Of a stretch of DNA of 51,798 nt, positions 33,637-42,434 are shown one piece after another. The DNA is from Halalkalibacter sp. APA_J-10(15) (GTDB taxonomy: Bacteria > Bacillota > Bacilli > Bacillales > Bacillaceae_D): NCBI RefSeq assembly GCF_023017105.1, contig NZ_JALKEV010000023.1, positions 1 to 51,798 of the forward strand. The letters run 5' to 3'. The position numbers and the translations under genes were made by a program. Every line of letters begins with the position of its first letter. The first letter of the stretch is position 1. The notes beneath the pieces were generated by a model, which searched no databases, was not told the origin of the DNA, and saw only the letters and a list, made by a program, of their open reading frames with translations.

Positions 33637-33681
33637 AAAATCTTTCATCATTTCCTTTTGTATGGAATGATGAAAGATTTA
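33637..33681 (-). terminator. Intrinsic terminator after the merR-type gene
   Basis: On the minus strand AAATCTTTCATCATTCC pairs with GGAAATGATGAAAGATTT, followed by a run of T. It separates the regulator transcript from the SDR promoter immediately downstream. Confidence 0.85.
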
Positions 33682-33686
33682 GCTGT

Positions 33687-34508
33687 TTAAACATGTTCAA
33701 CCGGTACGAGCAATTCAGCCATTCGAAGCTTCCCGTACAGATCTTTATCCGCTGTCAGGTAGATTTCTCGGATCGGATCCATTTCACTTGGCCGATACCC
33801 ATTGGATGATATCCATGCTGCTACTTCAGCTAAAGCTGGACAAGAAGAGTGATATGGATCACACCGATGGACAAGCGAAGCAACATTTTTTAACTCAGGC
33901 CAGATATGGACGTTCACTCTGTTACTACTTGGAATATTCTTTGCAATTGGTAAAGCGACCTCTACATCGATCGAATTCTCTTCGTGGTCGTTGTTGTGCC
34001 ATTGAATGTTTAAAGGGCGGTTTTCGTCCTCACCATGCAAACGTACATATTGTTTGATTTCGTCCAATAGTAGACATAAGTGTGTTCGAGGGATGATATC
34101 ACGAATCGATGCAACGAACTGAGGCTTTACATCTCGTAGTACGATCGAAAAAGGCGATAATTGATTGTCCAAATCTTTAACACTCTCTAACCCTGAATGG
34201 ATCTCCTTTAATTGGCGCTGTGCTTCCTCAATGGAATGCTGGAGCTCTAGTTGTTTTAAGGTAAAGGATTTTTCTACATCGACAGGCGTTAAATTTTCAG
34301 CTAATAATAACCTAATCTCTTCTAGAGTAAAACCTTGGTTCTTTAAAGAAATGATACGTTGTATGGTCAACAGTTGTTCCGCTGAATAATATCGATAGCC
34401 GGAAAATTTATCGATCGTGGCTGGTGTCAACAACCCCCGTTTATCGTAATAACGTAATGTTTTAATAGAAACTCCACTTAATTTAGAAAATGCACCGATT
34501 TTAAACAT
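33687..34508 (-). CDS. MerR-family regulator with GyrI-like effector domain (BmrR/BltR type)
   Basis: This 273-residue regulator has an N-terminal MerR DNA-binding domain at residues about 1-70 (FKIGAFSKLSGVSIKTLRYYD), a coiled-coil dimer helix at about 75-115 and a GyrI-like effector domain to the end (ALPIAKNIPSS, ASLVHRCDPYH, PIREIYL). The design is that of BmrR and BltR, which bind amphipathic drugs. ATG 34508 is used; the upstream GTG at 34520 abuts the ribosome site. The SDR gene downstream has a matching BmrR-like promoter. Nothing coding was seen from 34509 to 34800. Confidence 0.9.
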   Translation of the reverse strand: MFKIGAFSKLSGVSIKTLRYYDKRGLLTPATIDKFSGYRYYSAEQLLTIQRIISLKNQGFTLEEIRLLLAENLTPVDVEKSFTLKQLELQHSIEEAQRQLKEIHSGLESVKDLDNQLSPFSIVLRDVKPQFVASIRDIIPRTHLCLLLDEIKQYVRLHGEDENRPLNIQWHNNDHEENSIDVEVALPIAKNIPSSNRVNVHIWPELKNVASLVHRCDPYHSSCPALAEVAAWISSNGYRPSEMDPIREIYLTADKDLYGKLRMAELLVPVEHV

Positions 34509-34813
34509 CCCTAAGTCCACTCCTTTCTTATTTCGTTTACTTATTAATTAAGAGTTAGTTTTGTATGAGACCCTCTTCCACCATCATATCCAGCTTTATA
34601 TCCTATATCAATTATCCAAACCGCTCGACAACGACAAGTTTGAAACCAATCACATTTGAATAGCTCGAAATGAACATTTTTTAACGAATGAGTACCATTG
34701 ACTCGCATTCGTACGATGAACAGTACTATGTACGAAAAAAATAAGTACTTTTTTATCATGATTATTCATGAAATAATCGCTGTATTAATAAAACATACAA
34801 AAGGATGATGAAG

Positions 34814-35353
34814 ATGAAAATACTTGTTATTGTTGCCCACCCAGATTTGGAGAAATCAAGAGGAAACCGTGCCTTTATGGATCAGCTGAGGCAGCATGAG
34901 ACTATTACCGTAAGAGATCTATATCAAAATTATCCGAACTGGGAGATTGATATTGAACAAGAGCATGAATTATTGGTGCAGTATGACCGCATTGTTTTTC
35001 AGTTTCCGTTCTATTGGTACAGCTGCCCACCCTTATTGAAAAAATGGTTTGACGATGTCCTCACTTACGGATGGGCATTTGGAACTGAAGGCAACCAGCT
35101 AAAAGGTAAAGAGTTTATTGTGGCTATTACAGCAGGCGGGTCCGAGAATGCTTACCGTTCCGGTGGTGATGATTGGTTTACGATCAGTGAATATTTACGT
35201 CCCATCCAAGCAACCATTCTTCGTTGTAAAGGAACGTATTTACCAGCGTTTATTACGTACAACACAGATGCAGGTACAGACGACTACTTGGTTGCCCAAG
35301 CAAGTCAATATATTGATCATATTTCTAGTTTACAAAAAGACCTTATTATGTAA
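34814..35353 (+). CDS. NAD(P)H-dependent quinone reductase (KefF/MdaB type)
   Basis: This 179-residue flavodoxin-fold enzyme starts [17 protein letters not shown] and has [29 protein letters not shown] (split over about residues 62-90), the FMN-binding and dimer block of this family. It reduces quinones or similar electrophiles with NAD(P)H. ATG 34814 fits the AAAGGATG site best among three in-frame ATGs. It forms a two-gene operon with the HxlR regulator 29 bases downstream, a common pairing for quinone or diamide sensing. Confidence 0.88.
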   Translation: MKILVIVAHPDLEKSRGNRAFMDQLRQHETITVRDLYQNYPNWEIDIEQEHELLVQYDRIVFQFPFYWYSCPPLLKKWFDDVLTYGWAFGTEGNQLKGKEFIVAITAGGSENAYRSGGDDWFTISEYLRPIQATILRCKGTYLPAFITYNTDAGTDDYLVAQASQYIDHISSLQKDLIM

Positions 35354-35382
35354 TTCTGAAAGAAAAAAGTAAGGAGTTGCTG

Positions 35383-35718
35383 GTGATCAAAAATCGAAAA
35401 TACCCGATTGAAGTAACACTCGGTACCATCGGTGGAAAATGGAAGCCTTTAATTTTATTTATCCTTTCGGATGAGGGAACAAAGCGGTTTGGTGAGCTGA
35501 GAAAACAACTGGCTGGCATTACACAGGGGATGCTAACCAACCAGCTTCGAGAGTTGGAACAAGATGGGATCATTCATCGTGAGGTATATAAAGAGGTCCC
35601 GCCGAAAGTAGAGTACTCTCTGACCTCATATGGGAAGTCACTAGAGACAATTCTGAATGAGATGTGCAAGTGGGGAGCACAACACGAACAGCAGAAATTC
35701 CTGAGGACGGAAAATTGA
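35383..35718 (+). CDS. HxlR-family regulator lacking the usual N-terminal cysteine
   Basis: This 111-residue winged-helix protein has the HxlR core [45 protein letters not shown] and [17 protein letters not shown] 35383 sits six bases after AAGGAG; the TTG at 35377 abuts the site. Redox-sensing members such as YodB and HypR use a cysteine near the N-terminus in a YPC or CSIE context; here the region reads KYPIEV without cysteine. The only cysteine is in NEMCKWG near residue 92. It may therefore sense by another route. Confidence 0.88.
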   Translation: MIKNRKYPIEVTLGTIGGKWKPLILFILSDEGTKRFGELRKQLAGITQGMLTNQLRELEQDGIIHREVYKEVPPKVEYSLTSYGKSLETILNEMCKWGAQHEQQKFLRTEN

Positions 35719-35941
35719 CCCTGCTGCAGGAATTGGGACAAGAACCAGCACACATTAATATTCACAGGATACATTGAAATAACGTTTGATCGTTTTCCCC
35801 CTTTGGTTAATTGTCTGAAGGGGTGTATTTATGCAGTGAATGATCAAAGTTACTGAAACAGCAATCGAAAAGAAGTGATACAAAGAGGGCTATGATATAT
35901 TTGAAGAGGAAAATTATCTTTATGGAGGGAGTGGATTTATA

Positions 35942-36352
35942 ATGGGAAATTCAAATCAAAAAATAACGACGTTTTTAACTTTTGAAGGAAGTGCTGAAGA
36001 AGCAATGAATTTGTACGTTTCTTTGTTTGACGATTCAGAAATCACTAGTATTGTTCGATACGGGGCGAATGAAGTCGGCAAAGAGGGAAGCGTGCAGCAT
36101 GCTACATTTTCAATAAATGGACAAGAGTTTATGTGTATAGACAGTAGTGTTAAGCATGAATGGACATTTACTCCCGGAGTATCATTGTTTGTAGCATGTA
36201 AAACTGAACAAGAAATTGATCGACTCTTTGAAAAGTTATCACAGGATGGTTTCGTGCACATGCCATTATCTAATTATGGTTTTAGTGAAAAATTTGGGTG
36301 GATTGATGATAAGTATGGTGTGTCGTGGCAATTAAACCTTGCAAATAGCTAA
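35942..36352 (+). CDS. VOC-superfamily protein (PhnB-like), second copy
   Basis: This 136-residue PhnB-type VOC protein starts KITTFLTFEGSAEEAMNLYVSLF and ends FGWIDDKYGVSWQLN. It is a distant paralogue of the protein at 25698. The function is unknown. A GGAGGGAGTGG stretch precedes ATG 35942. The 220-base gap before it holds only a weak CCCC..GGGG hairpin near 35797-35823. No regulator is adjacent except HxlR upstream. Confidence 0.85.
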   Translation: MGNSNQKITTFLTFEGSAEEAMNLYVSLFDDSEITSIVRYGANEVGKEGSVQHATFSINGQEFMCIDSSVKHEWTFTPGVSLFVACKTEQEIDRLFEKLSQDGFVHMPLSNYGFSEKFGWIDDKYGVSWQLNLANS

Positions 36353-36398
36353 CTGTTTAGCCTTACCGTGCGATCGTTGCTGGCTACTCAAATAATTA

Positions 36399-36451
36399 AA
36401 GGAATGTCATCCTTTCGTTATTTAATAAGTGAAAAGGATGCCATTTCTTTA
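36399..36451 (+). terminator. Hairpin after the VOC gene
   Basis: AAAGGAATGTCATCCTTT pairs with AAAAGGATGCCATTTCTTT with two mismatches and a 16-base loop. It is followed by a T-rich stretch. The rest to 36631 shows no gene. Confidence 0.6.
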
Positions 36452-36631
36452 GTGTGCCGTGAAGTTTCGAAATCGTGTTGCTCGTAAACAATCGGCGCCA
36501 TATAAGTTGTATCATTAGTTTTTGAAAAAGTATAGGTTAAAAACTTTCATAAAAAATTAAATTAATGCAGGAATTTCCACTAGCGAAATTGAAGAGTCTT
36601 TTTGTAAGCGTTATCAAAAGGAGGTATAGGA

Positions 36632-38266
36632 ATGATTTCAAAACAGGATCGTCTAGTTAGAAGGTTGTTCTTTTCTACATTATTAGTATTTTTCTTTATG
36701 ATCTTAGCTCATGATGACAGCTATGCAGAAGAGGTGGTGAATGCAAGGGATTTTGGTATGACGCCTGGAGTTGAGACATCGCAAACCGAGGCACTGCATG
36801 CGGCCATGCGTTATTTTTATGACAGAGGGGTGGAAGGAACGGTTTATATTCCTGCTGGAACGTATGCTGTAGATGAAGCGGTTAGATTCCATCAAGGAGT
36901 GAATTTGATTGGTGATGGTATTGGGGAAACCGTTTTAAAGAAGACTGGTACTAGGAATAATTATGTTGTCGGTAATCCGATCATGAGAAGTGGTAATCAC
37001 CTTAATGTCACCGTATCTCATTTGACGATCGATGGCGATCGCGGAAATCGAGCGAATCAAGGACTAGGGCAAATTGGCGGGATGAATATTGATGCGGATG
37101 TCAGTCATTTAACGATTGAGAACGTTGAAGTTCGAGACGTGACCATTGGCTTACTCTTAAGACGATTGAAAAATTCTACAATTAGTGACAGTATTATTGA
37201 TCAATCAAGTGGGCATGGGATAGCCTTTGGAAGTGAAAGCCACGCTGTGGGCGATGTTCATAGTAATCTCATTACACGCAATAAGATTACAAATTCCATT
37301 GGTGGTAGTGGCATTAATTTATCACGAGCTACGTATACAACGGTTACTTATAATCAAGTGATCAATGATGTACAGCAAGGCGATAGTTATGGAGGTATAA
37401 GAATTCCAAATAATGGTGCCTATAATACAGTAGAACATAATGTGATAGAAAATTATCCAAGAGGCATTTTTGTTTTAAGTGGTGCTCATCATAATACAAT
37501 TGCGAGCAATACCGTTATAAATTCACGTATACACGGGGTATTAATTCAATCGGATCACAATATTCTAAGTGATAATGTGATTCAGCAATTAGACCCAAGC
37601 TTAAACATTGAATCGATTATTCGTTTAGCTCCAGGTAGCCAAAACCAAATTTCAGATAATAAAATCGAGACATTTTCAAGCTTTAGTAATCCTGGTATTC
37701 GATTAACAGGTTCATCGAATCAAAATACGATTAGTGGTAATCAAGTAGATACGTCTGGGACGGCTGTTAGTATCGAAGGGGGAAGCGGTAATACAAATAC
37801 GAATAATGTGAGAGTAACAAACCCTATTCAATTTGATGCCCAGGCGAGTTATGAGCTTGTTAATCGAAATAGTGGCAAGCTATTAGAGGTTGAAAGTGCC
37901 GGGACGGAACCTGGTGATAATGTTCAACAATGGGAGCGTAATTTTCACCCTTGCCAACGGTGGACAATCATTCAAAATAGTGAGGGTTATTATGAGATTA
38001 TCAATCGTAATAGCAATCAGGCATTGGAGGTCTTTGACTGGTCGTCATCAAATGGGGGGAATGTTGTGCAATGGACTCACTTAGGTGGGCATAATCAACA
38101 ATGGACAATTGAACGAACGAGCGATGGCTATTATACGCTAGTCAACCGCTATAGCGGAAAAGCGTTAGATGCGTACAATCGATCTTTACTCAATGGTGGT
38201 AATATTGTTCAATGGGATTTGAATAACGATTTTAATCAACAATGGAATATCATAAAAGTGGATTAA
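36632..38266 (+). CDS. Secreted right-handed beta-helix protein with C-terminal ricin-type lectin
   Basis: This 544-residue exported protein has a signal peptide (residues 1-32, cleavage after SYA), then a pectate-lyase-like start (VVNARDFGM, GTVYIPAGTYAV, LIGDGIG), and parallel beta-helix repeats from about 110 to 390 with many N-T-I-S/N-V-I stacked turns. The C-terminal 140 residues are a ricin B-type trefoil with three QW-type repeats (QRWTII, QQWTIE, QQWNII). It probably binds and cleaves or remodels a polysaccharide; the substrate is unknown. AAAGGAGG precedes ATG 36632, and it appears to be monocistronic with its own terminator. Confidence 0.87.
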   Translation: MISKQDRLVRRLFFSTLLVFFFMILAHDDSYAEEVVNARDFGMTPGVETSQTEALHAAMRYFYDRGVEGTVYIPAGTYAVDEAVRFHQGVNLIGDGIGETVLKKTGTRNNYVVGNPIMRSGNHLNVTVSHLTIDGDRGNRANQGLGQIGGMNIDADVSHLTIENVEVRDVTIGLLLRRLKNSTISDSIIDQSSGHGIAFGSESHAVGDVHSNLITRNKITNSIGGSGINLSRATYTTVTYNQVINDVQQGDSYGGIRIPNNGAYNTVEHNVIENYPRGIFVLSGAHHNTIASNTVINSRIHGVLIQSDHNILSDNVIQQLDPSLNIESIIRLAPGSQNQISDNKIETFSSFSNPGIRLTGSSNQNTISGNQVDTSGTAVSIEGGSGNTNTNNVRVTNPIQFDAQASYELVNRNSGKLLEVESAGTEPGDNVQQWERNFHPCQRWTIIQNSEGYYEIINRNSNQALEVFDWSSSNGGNVVQWTHLGGHNQQWTIERTSDGYYTLVNRYSGKALDAYNRSLLNGGNIVQWDLNNDFNQQWNIIKVD

Positions 38267-38270
38267 ACAT

Positions 38271-38301
38271 AAAGAAGCAGGTCGATCTGACCTGCTTCTT
38301 T
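38271..38301 (+). terminator. Terminator after the beta-helix lectin gene
   Basis: AAAGAAGCAGGTC (38271-38283) pairs perfectly with GACCTGCTTCTTT (38289-38301) around a five-base loop. Confidence 0.85.
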
Positions 38302-38464
38302 ATACTATTTTTTTGTCAATATGGGACTAGGTTATGCTGATTGTTTGAAAAACATTAGAAAGAAACCTCTCTATAAAGAAAGTGACAATTATCACTAACA
38401 AATATTCGTGCATCGATGTAATGTACACAATATAACTCATGCCGAAAGGAGTGTTAGTGATTCT

Positions 38465-40294
38465 ATGAAACGAAGTAAATTTGACAGTCGATTGATCATA
38501 TTTTTTTGCATGATAACACTAGGAGGCTTTACCATTTCCCATATTGAGTCTATTAGTGGACGGTATGAGGTAATGGAAGTGCGAGCCTTGTTAATGAGTA
38601 TTACCCTCGTATTGATTTTACTATTTTTAAAATTGAAGTCGAATAAGGTTGAAGAATGGAGTTTATTCTACAGAGGGCGATTAACTATAGTGGTTTCTTC
38701 AATAACTCTTGGTTTTTTCGCTTGGCTTTTACCGACAATAGTTGTCATTGGAGGCTCAATAGCATTAGGTTGGGCAACAATAGAGATGGAAGTGTCGATA
38801 ACAGAGATATTATTCCAAGCGCTCCCTATTCTCCCGCTTATGCTTTTGGCCTATATTTTACCAGAGGAATGGGCTTTCAGGGGCTATATCTATCGAATAC
38901 TGGTAAAAAGAAGGTCGATGTGGGTAAGTATTTTTATACAGGCGCTATTATTTGCTGTATGGGGACTGCTCGCCAATGGTCAATTAGAAGGTTTCATTGC
39001 ATTCTTGGGATTTGGTTTGTTTCTTGGGTTGTTGTGTCATATGACAAATACAATCTGGCTTGGTGTTGGGTTACGACTAGCTGCAGCAACGGTGCCTTTA
39101 CTACTTCATACAATAAATTATGAGATCATTTACATGGAGGGCTTACTTAACTTTTTACTAGGAATTCTAACAATAGTAGTAGCTTATTTAATTATGATAA
39201 ACGTTAAACGGCAACAACCTAACGAAGTTTTGAATAACTTAAAAAAAGAACATCCTAACATAGGATCAGAAAATAGCAAAAACTTAGCACAAAGAGGAAT
39301 TATTTATGATGTTGGTTCAAGCTATGCTCCTGGGCAGTCTTCAAAGGAAATATGGAAAAGTGAAGCTGTGAAGGATGATCTACAAATCATTCGCGAATCC
39401 CTTCACTGCAATGCAATAACCATAATGGGAGATAATCTTGAACGTTTGGAGGAAGCTACTCACTACGCTTTAGAACACGATTTATTTGTATGGCTGCATC
39501 CTACTTCTTTTGGATCTAATCCTCAAGAAATGCTTTTACAACTTAAAAACGGTGCAATTTTAGCCGAAAAAATAAGGGAGAAACACCCAGACAAAATTGG
39601 ATTGAAAGTTGGTTTAGAGCTGAGTGTATTTACTTCAGGAAGTATCCCTGGCAAAGATTTTGGGCAGCGAGCACAAAATTTAAAAGGGTTCGGACTTCTC
39701 TTACCGTTGTTTAATAGCCGACTTAATGCGTTACTAAAACAAGCAGTAGCAGTGACACGGGATCATTATAGAGGGGGGATTATCTATGGAGCTGGGTCAT
39801 GGGAGGAAGTTAATTGGGACTTGTTTGATTTTATAGGAGTAAATTATTATTTAGATTCGTCAACTGCGACAAATTATGTCGAAGGGTTACGCCGTTACCA
39901 ACAATTTAATAAACCCATTATCATTACTGAATTCGGTTGCTGTGCTTACAAGGGAGCTGAATTAAGAGGGGGAGAAGGTGGTTGGATTCAAGACTGGAGT
40001 AACCTTAGTGAACGTAAATTAGACGGCGAATATATGAGAGATGAACAAGTTCAGGCAAACTATATTGGTCAGCTAATTGAAGTTTTTGAAACAGAAAATG
40101 TTTATGGAGCCTTTATCAATCAATTTATTGAAGAAGATCATCCTTATTCAGATGAGGCTCTATATGACCTGGATATGGCTAGTCTAGGCATTGTAAAGGC
40201 CTGTCCTCAGACAACTAATGAAAGAGGTTGGATAGCTAAAAAAGCTTTTTACGAGATTGCAAACCGTTATTCTCAATACAAGAGTAGTCAATAG
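38465..40294 (+). CDS. CPBP membrane domain fused to a TIM-barrel glycosidase-like domain
   Basis: This 609-residue protein has an N-terminal membrane part with seven or eight helices (residues about 8-248). It contains the CPBP/Abi motif EEWAFR (134-139). The second motif, normally FxxxH, reads FAVWG (163-167), and the last histidine position reads GLRLA (R204), so proteolytic activity is unlikely. Residues about 278-605 match a family often labelled abortive infection protein that looks like a glycoside hydrolase clan A barrel: YDVGSSYAPG, GVNYYLDSS, and ITEFGCCAYKGAE with a likely nucleophile Glu near 489. ATG 38465 is 13 bases after AGGAG. The cellular role is unknown; envelope sugar or phage defence are both guesses. 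Confidence 0.8.
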   Translation: MKRSKFDSRLIIFFCMITLGGFTISHIESISGRYEVMEVRALLMSITLVLILLFLKLKSNKVEEWSLFYRGRLTIVVSSITLGFFAWLLPTIVVIGGSIALGWATIEMEVSITEILFQALPILPLMLLAYILPEEWAFRGYIYRILVKRRSMWVSIFIQALLFAVWGLLANGQLEGFIAFLGFGLFLGLLCHMTNTIWLGVGLRLAAATVPLLLHTINYEIIYMEGLLNFLLGILTIVVAYLIMINVKRQQPNEVLNNLKKEHPNIGSENSKNLAQRGIIYDVGSSYAPGQSSKEIWKSEAVKDDLQIIRESLHCNAITIMGDNLERLEEATHYALEHDLFVWLHPTSFGSNPQEMLLQLKNGAILAEKIREKHPDKIGLKVGLELSVFTSGSIPGKDFGQRAQNLKGFGLLLPLFNSRLNALLKQAVAVTRDHYRGGIIYGAGSWEEVNWDLFDFIGVNYYLDSSTATNYVEGLRRYQQFNKPIIITEFGCCAYKGAELRGGEGGWIQDWSNLSERKLDGEYMRDEQVQANYIGQLIEVFETENVYGAFINQFIEEDHPYSDEALYDLDMASLGIVKACPQTTNERGWIAKKAFYEIANRYSQYKSSQ

Positions 40295-40373
40295 ATTTAA
40301 GAGACTTTTAATAAAGCTGTTGATCTAAAAACATTCCTCAACAAATCGATTATAATAACATTGGCTCTGTTTT

Positions 40374-40410
40374 CACCTCTGTAGAATGATTGTCTAAAGG
40401 GGTGTTTTTT
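40374..40410 (+). terminator. Terminator after the CPBP fusion gene
   Basis: CACCTCTGTAGA (40374-40385) pairs imperfectly with TCTAAAGGGGTG (40393-40404), followed by six T. The rest of the 435-base gap holds a GTTGGCAATTGCTAAC near-palindrome at 40553-40568 and no gene. Confidence 0.7.
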
Positions 40411-40729
40411 GTTTTTGTGTTAAAAAACATTTAAAATTATCGCCAGTGCGGAGTGTGAGGGAAACATATTGAAACCCCGAAACAAGACCCTTTGAAAGCT
40501 TTACTATCTTAATTCATTAATATGAGATTCTTACAAGTATATACAAGATTTAGTTGGCAATTGCTAACTAATGCTAGTAAAGCACAACCTGATATTGTGA
40601 TCAAGATTTGAGAGATACGGGAGAAAGGAATATCTGGTGTTAGTATCCTCTATCAAAGGAAATCAAACATCAGAAAACTGTAGTAAAAGAAAAAACATTC
40701 GAATATTCCTTTCGAGGTATATTTAAATC

Positions 40730-41062
40730 ATGAAAACAACATTGAATGCTCTTGCTGAGCCTAACCGACTACAGATTGTGGAACTCTTGCGTGACGGACC
40801 TCTCACAGTAGGGGAAATTGCTGATCGACTTAGTCTAAACCAGCCTCAAGTTTCCAAACATCTTCGAGTACTTAGTAATGCAGAACTCGTCGAGGTGAAT
40901 GCTATTTCTAATCGACGGATCTACAAGCTGAAGGCCAAGCCGTTTATAGAGCTTAATTCATGGTTAGAGTCCTACCGTCACATTTGGGAAGAGAGATTCG
41001 ACCTCTTGGACGACTACCTGCAGGATCTACAAAGAAAGGGTGTGAACCATGACGACAAATAG
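40730..41062 (+). CDS. ArsR-family regulator (SRPBCC partner)
   Basis: This 110-residue winged-helix protein begins LNALAEPNRLQIVELL and has LSLNQPQVSKHLRVLSNAELVE, the ArsR recognition helix region. It lacks metal-binding cysteines. The closest analogue in the window is the first third of the fused protein at 31663. Here the partner SRPBCC gene is separate and starts 126 bases downstream. The typical pair regulates and handles a small hydrophobic compound. No clear ribosome site precedes ATG 40730 apart from TCGAGGTA. Confidence 0.87.
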   Translation: MKTTLNALAEPNRLQIVELLRDGPLTVGEIADRLSLNQPQVSKHLRVLSNAELVEVNAISNRRIYKLKAKPFIELNSWLESYRHIWEERFDLLDDYLQDLQRKGVNHDDK

Positions 41063-41188
41063 GAGTCCAGCTTTTGACTTAAGTAGAAAATCGAAAAGCT
41101 TTTTAAATAACATTGCTGGATCCTATGTTTTCTATGATAGAAAACATCCAAAAATAAGTTAACAATAATTTATTGGGGGGAACTAGAA

Positions 41189-41704
41189 ATGCCCAAAAAT
41201 GCTATGGTATCAAGGGTTGAAAGCGATCGGGTGCTCGTGCTGGAGCGTATTTTCGACGCACCGCGCGACCTCGTCTTCAAGATGTTTAAAGATCCGAAGC
41301 ATCTCAAACGCTGGTGGGAGCCCAGAGGTTGGGAGCTTCCTATTTGCAACGTCGATTTCCGTCCGGGTGGCGTTTGGCACTACTGTATGAAGTGTGTTGA
41401 TCAAAACCTAGGTGAATATTACGGAATGGAATCTTGGGGTAAATCGATTTATAAGGAGATCATTGAACCTGAGAAGATCGTCTACATCGATTTCTTCTCG
41501 GATGCTGAAGGTAATTCGAATGATGCTATGCCATCGACTGATATTACATTGGAATTCATCGACCTGGGCGAAAAGACGAAGCTGATCAATCGTGCTGAAT
41601 ATGCATCGGCGGAGAGCCTCAAGACCGTCATGGATATGGGCATGCTTCAAGGAATCACCGAAACGTGGGACCGTCTGGAAGAGGCTCTTAAGCAGATGCA
41701 ATAA
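41189..41704 (+). CDS. SRPBCC (AHSA1-like) ligand-binding protein
   Basis: This 171-residue START/Bet v 1-like protein has VLERIFDAPRDLVFKMFKDPKHLKRWWEP split over residues about 15-43 and the C-terminal helix GMLQGITETWDRLEEALKQM. It should bind a hydrophobic ligand. GGGGGGAAC precedes ATG 41189. The GC content is visibly higher than in its neighbours. It follows an ArsR gene, whereas at 31663 the two domains are fused into one protein. Confidence 0.87.
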   Translation: MPKNAMVSRVESDRVLVLERIFDAPRDLVFKMFKDPKHLKRWWEPRGWELPICNVDFRPGGVWHYCMKCVDQNLGEYYGMESWGKSIYKEIIEPEKIVYIDFFSDAEGNSNDAMPSTDITLEFIDLGEKTKLINRAEYASAESLKTVMDMGMLQGITETWDRLEEALKQMQ

Positions 41705-41799
41705 GAAAATATTAAGAAGTTCATCAAAGAATACATGTACGATAGTAAGGATTAGGAACAGTGAGTTCGGTAATTTAATAAAAGGGAGTGGAAAAATCA

Positions 41800-42177
41800 A
41801 TGATTAATAAAGTTGGTCAAATTATGTTGTATGTAAATAACCAAGATGAGGCAATGGGTTTTTGGACTGAAAAAGTAGGGTTTAGTGTCATTTCTGAAGA
41901 AAATAACGGTGAAATGAGATGGATTGAAATTGCTCCAACAAAAGGTGCAGAAACAAGCATCGTTCTGCATAATATGGAACTCATTGCTAAAATGAGCCCA
42001 GAATTAAATCTCGGTACACCTTCGCTAATGTTCTTTTCAGAAAACTTCGATGAATTATATACTAATTTATCCAACAAAAATATCAAAGTCGGTGAAATTG
42101 TAAATATGCCTTCTGGTCGGGTTTTTAACTTTTCTGATAATGAAGAAAATTACTTTGCAGTCATGGAAAAGAAGTAA
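41800..42177 (+). CDS. VOC-family protein (glyoxalase/bleomycin resistance type)
   Basis: This 125-residue VOC protein starts VGQIMLYVNNQDEAMGFWTEKVGFSV and ends FNFSDNEENYFAVMEK. Metal-ligand positions are only partly kept, so enzymatic activity is uncertain. GGGAGTGG supports ATG 41800; the frame opens slightly earlier with GTG. It may be cotranscribed with the ArsR-SRPBCC pair, which lies 95 bases upstream. A strong terminator follows. Confidence 0.85.
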   Translation: MINKVGQIMLYVNNQDEAMGFWTEKVGFSVISEENNGEMRWIEIAPTKGAETSIVLHNMELIAKMSPELNLGTPSLMFFSENFDELYTNLSNKNIKVGEIVNMPSGRVFNFSDNEENYFAVMEKK

Positions 42178-42204
42178 TCCACAATAAAAAATAATTAAGT
42201 AATG

Positions 42205-42252
42205 AAAAGAGGGTGTCCCAAAAGCCTAGCTTTTGGTGACACCCTCTTTTCT
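42205..42252 (+). terminator. Strong intrinsic terminator after the VOC gene
   Basis: AAAAGAGGGTGTC pairs with GACACCCTCTTTT, and CAAAAGC pairs with GCTTTTG inside the stem. A T run follows. Confidence 0.92.
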
Positions 42253-42298
42253 TATACTAATTAATTGATGTAAACGTAATGGGTTCGCTCGAATCGTT

Positions 42299-42415
42299 CT
42301 ATGCGGACGCTTTCCGCGGGCAACGCTTCAGCCTTCCTTCGGGGAAACCACCCTGTGGAGTCTTCAGCTGTTGCTTTTCCCGCTGGAGTCGCCGCCTGCC
42401 AATCTTTCGAGCTTT
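42299..42415. repeat. Dispersed GC-rich repeat, related third copy
   Basis: The segment has GGACGCTTTCCGCGGGC, then about 60 bases, then CCCGCTGGAGTCGCCGCC. The same framework (CGCTTTCCGC..., CTCCTGCAGGAGTCGG) occurs in the copy at 9924-10130, though the interior differs. It lies just upstream of the truncated IS1182 element and may be one of its neighbours by chance. Confidence 0.55.
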
Positions 42416-42434
42416 TTTAATAAAATTGAATAAT

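Noticed and set aside
38465-40294. Calling the CPBP fusion a phage abortive-infection system
   Set aside because: The name comes from database labels. The sequence shows a likely inactive CPBP part and a glycosidase-like barrel, with no other defence gene nearby.
40553-40568. GTTGGCAATTGCTAAC near-palindrome as an ArsR operator
   Set aside because: It is over 160 bases from the ArsR start, imperfect and not repeated elsewhere in the window.
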